Source: an uncultured bacterium (lineage in GTDB: Bacteria > Desulfobacterota > Desulfobulbia > Desulfobulbales > Desulfobulbaceae). From it: DNA of 6,191 nt. This document shows positions 1-5,475 of the stretch, one piece after another; position 1 is the stretch's first letter, and each line of letters begins with the position of its first letter. The notes below the pieces were generated by a model. The model was given only the letters and a program-made list of their open reading frames with translations. It did no database searches and had not been told where the DNA came from. The stretch is from positions 1 through 6,191 of the forward strand of contig CAITZN010000501.1 of NCBI GenBank assembly GCA_903896915.1, read 5' to 3'. The translations under genes were made by a program, and so were the position numbers.

Positions 1-863
1 GACAATAGCGTCTCCGGCAATTCAACGAGTGTTGCCAGCCAAGCCGTATCACTTTTGGCAAAACTGCGGCCCCGTTCTTGATAGCGTTCATCGAAATAGG
101 GAAATTCTTTGCGGCATTTTTTCGCAGCAGTCACCGCCGCCTTGATTTCCTCGACATTAGTTGGCACTGCATGATCGCCAGCTTCGGGGTTAAGCATGTT
201 GGCCGTAAAGATCATCACAGCGTTATCAAGGGGATAAAGGGCAGAGAAAAGGGTTTCTAACTGGTCAAAGAAATCCAAGGCCACTTGGACAAGACGCTTG
301 CAACCTTCCTGGTCAATAGGAAGTGCATTCATCGCGTCACAAAACTTCTGCCAGTACCTAGCTGTTTCCTTGCCATATCCAGCATAATAGTGTGCGGTTC
401 CGCCAGTTTTACTGCCAAAGGAGTTGAGGACATCTCGAAGATGCACGGCATTGCCAAGGGTAGTTCCCTCTAGAACATATAAGATACCAAGCAGGTCAGT
501 AGGCTGCTCTACTCGATAGCGCCTAATCAGTTCTGCAATCTTGAGGGCCTGCGTAAGTGCTGCCTTAATATCGGGAATGAACTCTTGATCGAATTTGCTC
601 AAATCCTTTCTGAGATGGATTAGTCGAGAAGGCCTGTCCAGCAAAACGGCCTTGATGTCCCTAGAGTTTACTTGGACGAGTTCGTGTTCAAGTGTGCCCT
701 GTATTGTTGCCATAGCCCGTAACAGTCCGACGTAGCTTTCAAGGGGCAGGTTGCCGTTAGTGAGTGCGGAAATGAAAGGCAGAGCCTCCATTCGAGCGTG
801 CTGTTCGGAGATTGCCTTTTTAAAAGAATCCATAAGGGTTGGAAGGCTGGATTTATTCGTCAT
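1..863 (-). CDS. Heme-oxygenase-like (biliverdin-producing type) protein with C-terminal extension, 3'-partial
   Basis: I translated this frame by hand: it is open from an ATG at 861-863 to the left edge, 287 complete codons, with no stop in the window. The first ~215 residues look like the all-helical bacterial heme oxygenase fold. QHARMEALPF (His22) matches the proximal heme-ligand helix region, and LLGILYVLEGTTLGN (~124-138) matches the conserved LYVLEG-xxLG segment of the distal helix. The family cleaves heme with O2 to biliverdin, CO and iron in the cytoplasm, and can supply chromophore to bacteriophytochromes. Residues ~225-287 form an extension beyond the usual ~200 aa, including FDERYQERGRSFAKSDTAWL; I cannot assign it a function. 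The start is supported by AGAGG at 872-876, 8 nt upstream, and by an ATGA overlap with the preceding GTPase remnant. Enzymatic activity is not proven: some relatives sharing this fold are not oxygenases. Confidence 0.82.
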   Translation of the reverse strand, partial: MTNKSSLPTLMDSFKKAISEQHARMEALPFISALTNGNLPLESYVGLLRAMATIQGTLEHELVQVNSRDIKAVLLDRPSRLIHLRKDLSKFDQEFIPDIKAALTQALKIAELIRRYRVEQPTDLLGILYVLEGTTLGNAVHLRDVLNSFGSKTGGTAHYYAGYGKETARYWQKFCDAMNALPIDQEGCKRLVQVALDFFDQLETLFSALYPLDNAVMIFTANMLNPEAGDHAVPTNVEEIKAAVTAAKKCRKEFPYFDERYQERGRSFAKSDTAWLATLVELPETLL

Positions 864-1021
864 CTAAATGACCTCTGCAGTGTAAAATAAGCCATGTTCC
901 CTTTTATTAAACAGTTACGGGCTTTGGTGTAGATGAGATTTGTGGTTTTGCCACTTAACGCCGGACCATAGTAGACAAGTTTTATCGCAAGCCTGGACTC
1001 ATCATTGCCAAACTGGCTCAT
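860..1021 (-). pseudogene. Truncated MglA-like small GTPase, N-terminal remnant
   Basis: This 53-codon frame starts with MSQFGNDESRLAIKLVYYG and carries a perfect P-loop, GPALSGKTTN (Walker A, residues 19-28, with Lys25 and Thr26). KLVYYGPALSGKTTNL is the characteristic start of MglA/gliding-type Ras-like GTPases, which normally run to about 190 residues or more and switch between GTP- and GDP-bound states. After NLIY the sequence (TKARNCLIKGNMAYFTLQRSFR) no longer resembles the family, and the switch, DxxG and NKxD regions are absent, so the protein cannot be a working GTPase. An internal deletion that kept the gene's 3' end would explain why the stop still overlaps the downstream ATG (ATGA). 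The start at 1019-1021 is favoured over upstream in-frame starts by a GGGGG at 1029-1033, 7 nt away, and because longer versions run into the HDOD gene. A short translated leader is the alternative. Confidence 0.77.
872..876 (-). promoter_or_regulatory. Ribosome binding site of the heme-oxygenase-like gene
   Basis: AGAGG on the minus strand lies 8 nt before the ATG at 861-863. It falls inside the GTPase remnant's coding frame, consistent with coupled re-initiation at the ATGA overlap. Confidence 0.5.
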
Positions 1022-1100
1022 AGTGTTGCCCCCTGCCTCTCTGTCTGCTTGAGATCTCCTAACGGGAGAAATGAGGCGTATTTTTTGGTCACGCGCTTCC

Positions 1101-2300
1101 CTAAATCGCCATTTGCCGACAGATTTCCAGCCAGTGATCAAAGCGGTGACCAACCCCAGCCCGTTCGAGATAGGGCATGTTGATCATTGGTGCACTAAAA
1201 GGCTGATCAGGTTTCAGCATATAATAAATGACGTCGGCAGCATGAACGGCAACTGTCGGACAGAACGAGGGATTCGGATACTGATCGATACGATGGTGAA
1301 AGGCTGCCGTTTCTACGGCAGTACCAGGCAATCCCCATAGCCCGATGAGATAACTGCCAACATCTTCATGGGTAGCACCGAGGATTTGATATTCCGCCTG
1401 ACACATTGTCAGGTCTTTGACATGAGCCAGTTCGGTCGCTTCTATATATTTCTGTGGCATACAGGAAAAAAGAACAAGCTTGCCAATATCATGCAAAAAT
1501 CCGGCGAGAAAGGCGTGGCCGATCATTTCTTTGGAGTCGCTTTCCGTCTCGATTATTTTTTTCGCAAAGGACGCGACCGCTACACTGTGCTCCCAGAGTT
1601 GTTGTACGGAAAAAAATCGGGCAGGCACCGATTTAAGTTCGGAAAAAATACCCACACTTAAAACCAAAGCCTTCACCGTGTCCAGCCCTAGGAGATTAAC
1701 GGCCTTAGCTGGACTATCAATGTTTTTAAAAAACCCGAAAAAAGATGAATTGACCAACTGTAGAATCTTGGCACTCATGGCCAGATCCTGTTCAATAATA
1801 GTTCCGATGTCGGCAAGGGAACATTCCGGTTCTTTCAACTTGCGCTGGATTTTTGCATACACTGAGGGCAGGCTGGGAAGTTTGCCTATACTTGAAACCA
1901 GAGTTTTTAACTGTTCGTTTGCCATGAGATCCTGCAGAGCGCAGGCGCGCTCCAAGACCTCTCGTAATGTCTCCGGATCAGACGGCTTGGCGATGAACTG
2001 GTGCACCGTTCCGACTGTACGCAGAATCGATTCTTCATTGGCTTGACCGGTCAGCATGATACGGATGGCATGGGGGAATTTTTCCTGAACTTGTGTGAGC
2101 AGCATTGCCCCGTCCATACCCGGCATCCGCATATCCGAAACAATGACATCCACCTGGTGTTTGCCCATGAAATCAAGGGCGTCCTGGCCGCTCTCCACAA
2201 AATGGAAAACATTTTCCTCGCGCAGAGGACGAAATATTCGTTTCAGGGCCGAGAGGATATTGGGTTCATCGTCTACAAAAAGTATTGTTTTTTTAGCCAC
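1101..2300 (-). CDS. REC-HDOD response regulator
   Basis: This complete 399-aa protein has two parts. The N-terminal receiver domain (~1-120) contains the acidic pair Asp10/Asp11, the phosphoacceptor Asp56 in IVSDMRMPGMDG, Thr84 and Lys105. After a short linker, an HDOD domain (~132-335) begins with LPSLPSVYAKI, followed by the typical QDLAMSAKILQLVNSSFFG stretch. HDOD proteins are signalling outputs linked to motility, stress and second-messenger control, often without known catalysis. Here several metal-type residues of the parent HD fold remain: His238, His270-Asp271 in FLHDIGKL, His311, His335-His336 and Asp356. The start codon is GTG (2298-2300) with GGGAG at 2308-2312, 7 nt upstream; the receiver begins right after it. 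The gene follows the REC-PAS-PAS kinase by 76 nt and is its likeliest phosphotransfer partner, which is inference from position. The protein ends naturally at TAG (1101-1103). Confidence 0.93.
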   Translation of the reverse strand: MAKKTILFVDDEPNILSALKRIFRPLREENVFHFVESGQDALDFMGKHQVDVIVSDMRMPGMDGAMLLTQVQEKFPHAIRIMLTGQANEESILRTVGTVHQFIAKPSDPETLREVLERACALQDLMANEQLKTLVSSIGKLPSLPSVYAKIQRKLKEPECSLADIGTIIEQDLAMSAKILQLVNSSFFGFFKNIDSPAKAVNLLGLDTVKALVLSVGIFSELKSVPARFFSVQQLWEHSVAVASFAKKIIETESDSKEMIGHAFLAGFLHDIGKLVLFSCMPQKYIEATELAHVKDLTMCQAEYQILGATHEDVGSYLIGLWGLPGTAVETAAFHHRIDQYPNPSFCPTVAVHAADVIYYMLKPDQPFSAPMINMPYLERAGVGHRFDHWLEICRQMAI

Positions 2301-2307
2301 TAAGCTT

Positions 2308-2312
2308 CTCCC
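2308..2312 (-). promoter_or_regulatory. Ribosome binding site deciding the GTG start of the REC-HDOD gene
   Basis: GGGAG on the minus strand lies 7 nt upstream of the GTG at 2298-2300. There is no nearby ATG that would keep the receiver's first beta strand (KKTILFVDDE) intact, so the GTG start is accepted. Confidence 0.6.
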
Positions 2313-2344
2313 AATTGATGACAGGTAATGCCTCCCTCGAAACT

Positions 2345-2369
2345 CCCCACAGGCATGCCGGGGTTTTTT
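2345..2369. terminator. Weak GC hairpin with adjoining T-run between the kinase and HDOD genes
   Basis: CCCC (2345-2348) and GGGG (2360-2363) can pair around an 11-nt loop that contains the palindrome GGCATGCC (2352-2359). A run of six T follows on the plus strand (2364-2369). It sits in the 76-nt gap after the kinase stop. The T-run suits plus-strand transcripts, yet all genes here are on the minus strand, where the hairpin is preceded by A/T and followed only by AGTTT. It may be a degraded bidirectional terminator or a partial attenuator inside the operon. The four-pair stem makes it weak. Confidence 0.3.
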
Positions 2370-2376
2370 AAAAAGA

Positions 2377-4392
2377 TCAATTCATCGGCAACTGGACGAT
2401 AAAAGTAGTTCCCTTGCCGACCTCTGTTTCGAAACGAATCGTTCCCTGGTGTTTATCGACAACCACACTGCGGGCGATAGCCAGTCCCTGACCGGTACCC
2501 TTCCCTATTTTCTTGGTGGTGAAAAAGGGATCGAAAATCCGATGCTCTACGGCTTCAGGAACGCCACCGCCGGTATCCGCAACACGAATCTCCAGCCATC
2601 CGTCACGAATGCAGGTTGACAGCCTGATCAGCCCTTTCCCCAGCTTGCCGTTCTCCGTGATATCATTAATAGCGTGGGCGGCATTGACAATCAGATTGAG
2701 AAACACCTGATTGATCTCCCCCGCCATGCAAGGAACTAACGGCAAGTCAGGTGCTAAATCCGTCTCGACCTCAGCCACATATTTCCATTCGTTACGACTG
2801 ACCGTTATGGTGCTGGTCAGGATACGATTGATATCAGCATGGGCCTTCTCATCAGATCCAGGATGAGAAAACTCTTTCATGGCCCGGACTATCTCACCTA
2901 TACGACTGACTCCATCCTGGCTCTGTTGAACGGTTTTTGGTATTTCATCAAGCAGAAAGGGGACATCTGCCCGATCAATCACCTCGTCCAGTTCCTTGAT
3001 CAAAGCAGTGACAGGCTCTGCATTTTTCACCGCTTTGAGAAGGCTGGCATATTGTTCGTTGATGGCAACCAGATCCCGAAACGCCTCGTCAATGAAACAG
3101 ATATTGTCGCCGATGTACTGTACCGGGGTGTTGATTTCATGCGCAATGCCGGCGGCCAGCTGACCGATAGCCTCCAATTTCTGCGCCTGCCGGAATTCAC
3201 GTTCAACCGCCAGCTTATCAGTGACATCTTCTAGAAGTGCAACCACAGCGGTGATGGTGTCGGCATCGTCAAAAATCGGCGAGGTGGAAACCCGAAAAAT
3301 CCGCTCTCCCTTGGAGGTGCGCAGCGTCATTGTCGATTCCTGCGCCTCCCCGATATCAAAAACCCTCCTGACCGGGCATCCCTCGCAAGGCACTTGTTGC
3401 TGCTGATTGACCAATACCTGATAGCAATGCATCCCCTTATTATCCGCAGTCTCGGGGAACCATTTCAACATTTGCCTGTTGCTCCGCAGGATCTCCATTG
3501 AGGGGTTGATCATCATGACCCCTATGTGCAGATTATCCATAATGGAGCGAAGGTTTTCCTCGGAAAGACGAAGCAACTGCTCCGACTTTTTGAGTTCTGT
3601 GATGTCGATCCGCACTCCGACCAGACCAGAAATGACGCCTTCACTATCATGAAGGGTTGCTTTATGGAAAATTCCGCAGTTCCAGGAACCATCAGCGTAA
3701 ATGACATCCTTTTCAAATATCTGCACGCCCCCGGTTTGAAAAAGTTCCTGATCTTTCTGGTGGTATTCGCTGGCGACATCATGAGCAAGTAAATTGCTTA
3801 TTCGTTTACCGACGATGTCTTCTTGGCGCCTGTTAAATGTCGCCGCGAACGCCTTATTGCAGCCCAGATAGACGCTATTGAGATCTTTATAGTAGACGGG
3901 AAGGGGAATAGCATCAATCAGGGTCTGGAGAAAGCGAACCTGCTTGTCCAACGATTTGGTCTGAGCGGCCACTTCTTGTTCCAGTTGTTCGGCACGGCGG
4001 TGCTCCTGCAATTCAAGCCGGTGCCGCCGCAAAGCGTTTTCCACGGTAATCAGCACCAGATTATTGGAAAAAGGTTTGACAATAAAGCCATAAACTCCCA
4101 ATTCCAGTACCTCTTTCGCCAACTCAGGATCATCAATACCCGTCACCATCACCGCAGCGGTCTGGGTATGATGCGTTTGGAGATATCGAATCAGATCCAC
4201 TCCCGATTCCCCGGGCATGTACCGGTCGGTGAGCAACAGATCAAAGGTTTCTTCCGCCAAGGCCTTTTTGGCTTGAGCTACGTTCGCGGCTGTTCTGCAG
4301 CGATACCCCCTTTTCACCAAAATTGACGATAACGTGTTGAGTACAGGCTGTTCGTCATCAACAATAAGCAGGGAGTTCGGGGATTTGTCCAT
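2377..4392 (-). CDS. Hybrid sensor histidine kinase, REC-PAS-PAS-HisKA-HATPase
   Basis: This complete 671-aa protein has no signal peptide or membrane segment that I can see, so it is probably cytosolic. The order is: receiver ~6-120 (Asp12/Asp13, phosphoacceptor Asp56 in LLTDRYMPGESG, Thr84, Lys106 in VKPF); a helical, coiled-coil-like linker ~121-155; PAS 1 ~155-265 (ends RIDITELKKS); PAS 2 ~276-395 (ends LLEDVTDK); a phosphoacceptor helix with His418 in AAGIAHEINTPVQY; and an ATPase domain with N-box NLIVNAAHAI (~566-575), G1 DTGGGVP (606-612), F-box FDPFFTTK and G2 GKGTGQGLAI (630-639). All catalytic boxes are intact. PAS 2 carries Cys323 and a Cys336-x2-Cys339-Pro cluster. The N-terminal receiver implies input from another kinase; output likely goes to the REC-HDOD protein encoded next. 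The ATG at 4390-4392 has GAGG (4397-4400) only 4 nt upstream, and the gene begins 9 nt after the hemerythrin remnant. Confidence 0.95.
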   Translation of the reverse strand: MDKSPNSLLIVDDEQPVLNTLSSILVKRGYRCRTAANVAQAKKALAEETFDLLLTDRYMPGESGVDLIRYLQTHHTQTAAVMVTGIDDPELAKEVLELGVYGFIVKPFSNNLVLITVENALRRHRLELQEHRRAEQLEQEVAAQTKSLDKQVRFLQTLIDAIPLPVYYKDLNSVYLGCNKAFAATFNRRQEDIVGKRISNLLAHDVASEYHQKDQELFQTGGVQIFEKDVIYADGSWNCGIFHKATLHDSEGVISGLVGVRIDITELKKSEQLLRLSEENLRSIMDNLHIGVMMINPSMEILRSNRQMLKWFPETADNKGMHCYQVLVNQQQQVPCEGCPVRRVFDIGEAQESTMTLRTSKGERIFRVSTSPIFDDADTITAVVALLEDVTDKLAVEREFRQAQKLEAIGQLAAGIAHEINTPVQYIGDNICFIDEAFRDLVAINEQYASLLKAVKNAEPVTALIKELDEVIDRADVPFLLDEIPKTVQQSQDGVSRIGEIVRAMKEFSHPGSDEKAHADINRILTSTITVSRNEWKYVAEVETDLAPDLPLVPCMAGEINQVFLNLIVNAAHAINDITENGKLGKGLIRLSTCIRDGWLEIRVADTGGGVPEAVEHRIFDPFFTTKKIGKGTGQGLAIARSVVVDKHQGTIRFETEVGKGTTFIVQLPMN

Positions 4393-4401
4393 AGCGCCTC
4401 A

Positions 4402-4710
4402 CTAGAGATTGTTCACGGCCAGTCTCGTCTTGCACCTTTTTTTCAACTCACGTCGCAACGCCTTTGGACGAAGGGGCTTGCTGAAAATATGGCCCGTATT
4501 TTTATCACGTTCCAGGATGTGCTGAATGAGCCAATCGCGAAAAAAGTGATAGAATTCAACGGAGCCTTCAGAAAACCTGTCCTTGATAATTTCCTGCAAT
4601 CGTTTTGCCTCAGTTCTCAGCTTGGAATGTTCTGCTTACTGTTCTTCGATGTCTGGATACTTGATCTCTCGCAGTGCCTGTTTTTCGTTGGCAAAGTGGT
4701 ATTCGGTTAG
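4402..4710 (-). pseudogene. Decayed bacteriohemerythrin
   Basis: Reading one frame through a stop gives LTEYHFANEKQAL...YPDIEEQ, then TAA (4636-4638), then AEHSKLRTEAKRLQE...FRDWLIQHILERDKNTG and a final TAG (4402-4404). This is the C-terminal two-thirds of a bacterial hemerythrin, a four-helix di-iron protein that binds O2. Ligand spacing can be followed: HFANE (His54/Glu58 equivalents), AEH (His77) and HILERD (His101/Asp106) are kept. The His73 position, exactly 19 residues after the first His, reads Gln (CAG at 4639-4641), directly before the stop. The family consensus there is roughly EEHKAEH, so two substitutions explain it. The N-terminal segment with the first His ligand is absent upstream of ~4711. 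The part after the stop could only be made from a TTG start at 4597-4599, without most ligands. It is clearly a relic; a sequencing error cannot explain the missing N-terminus. Confidence 0.85.
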
Positions 4711-4821
4711 GACACCTCTCGGAGGTCTTCGGTTTAATAAATCTATGGGATTACGTAGTCTTGTTTATCCTGAACCTAATCATGATAATGAGAGTTCGAT
4801 CCGCAATAAACCTACGCCTTA
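4711..4821. other. Intergenic spacer without recognisable gene
   Basis: About 110 nt, AT-rich, separate the REC-Cys gene from the hemerythrin relic. In the relic's frame it reads without hemerythrin similarity (RRPPRGV just before the match), so the missing N-terminus is not here. It contains a near-palindrome around ATCATGAT (~4789) and a short hairpin, ACCTC-TCG-GAGGT (4714-4726). Neither has a T-run. No convincing sigma-70 promoter is visible, although a promoter for the downstream kinase operon would be expected in or near this stretch. Confidence 0.5.
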
Positions 4822-5475
4822 TCAATCATCATCTATATGTTTTTTAAAGCATGCAGGGCAGCAACCATGTGAAACGGCGGTTCCGCTCTTCTGGCTGAGG
4901 TACTCTTCCATCCGCAACCACTTTCCCTTGCCCCGTTCAGTGTCAGCGTCATCTCTAATATTTTTGCAATAAACACAGACGGGGAGAATCCCTTCCAAGC
5001 GCTTGACATACGATAGAGTCGACTCGAGTTGAGCAACCTTTTCTGACAATTCATGCTGCAGCAGGTTGAGCTGTTCATTTTTCACGACAAGCTCACGGTC
5101 AAGCTTGTGTCGGTGTAGTGCCATTTCAAGGGTAGCGGCAAGTTCCCGTTCAGGTACAGGTTTAACGAGATACCCATAGGGTGCGGCAATTTTTGCCTGT
5201 TCCAGATATGGGTCCTGAGAGAAACCCGTTAGAAAGACGATAGGGACATCCCACATCGTGTGTATTGTCTCGGCAGCGGCAATACCATTCATAGTGCCGG
5301 CCAGTTCAATATCCATGATGACCAGATCAACGCTTTGCCTCGATAAAAAGGCTATAGCCTTTTCCCCGGTGGCACAAGACCCGGCCACCGTGTAGCCCAG
5401 GTGAGAAAGCATCCCTCGCAGGTTCAAGGCCAGGATTGCATCATCCTCAACAATGAGGATAGTAGCATTACGCAT
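4822..5475 (-). CDS. Receiver protein with coiled coil and C-terminal Cys/His cluster
   Basis: This complete 217-aa protein starts at the ATG at 5473-5475. The receiver domain (~1-120) has Asp11/Asp12, phosphoacceptor Asp55 in VIMDIELAGTMNG, Thr83 in FLTG and Lys105 in LVKP. A helical, probably coiled-coil segment follows (~122-160; heptad-like LLQHELSEKVAQLESTL). The tail (~161-213) contains VCVYCKNIRDD (Cys167, Cys170), KGKWLRMEEYLSQ and SHGCCPAC (His203, Cys205, Cys206, Cys209). This CxxCK...SHGxCPxC tail recurs on response regulators and PAS proteins of environmental bacteria and looks metal-binding; its function is not known to me. There is no DNA-binding domain. The start overlaps the upstream kinase stop by 8 nt (ATGCGTAA), pointing to coupling with that HisKA_2 kinase. 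A longer in-frame version reaching 5571 is rejected because it would lie over the kinase's C-terminus and the ribosome site fits the ATG at 5473. Confidence 0.92.
   Translation of the reverse strand: MRNATILIVEDDAILALNLRGMLSHLGYTVAGSCATGEKAIAFLSRQSVDLVIMDIELAGTMNGIAAAETIHTMWDVPIVFLTGFSQDPYLEQAKIAAPYGYLVKPVPERELAATLEMALHRHKLDRELVVKNEQLNLLQHELSEKVAQLESTLSYVKRLEGILPVCVYCKNIRDDADTERGKGKWLRMEEYLSQKSGTAVSHGCCPACFKKHIDDD

Noticed and set aside
78..473. Plus-strand short frames near the left edge
   Set aside because: They are antisense to the clearly coding heme-oxygenase-like frame, which continues unbroken to position 1.
1055..1069. Hairpin TCTCC-TAACG-GGAGA between HDOD gene and GTPase remnant
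   Set aside because: Only five base pairs and no T-run follow on the minus strand, so it is not supported as a terminator.
1022..1153. Upstream extension of the GTPase remnant to a start at 1153
   Set aside because: It would overlap the end of the HDOD gene, and the added residues do not resemble GTPases. The ATG at 1019-1021 has its own ribosome site and matches the family start.
1480..2046. 188-codon plus-strand open frame
   Set aside because: It lies entirely antisense to the REC-HDOD gene, whose domains are intact. The translation shows no recognisable family features.
3823..4326. 167-codon plus-strand open frame
   Set aside because: It is antisense to the receiver and first PAS of the hybrid kinase and has no recognisable motif; a shadow frame.
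4402..4599. 65-codon frame from a TTG start as an independent small gene
   Set aside because: It is the tail of the broken hemerythrin; the frame continues upstream through the TAA with hemerythrin similarity.
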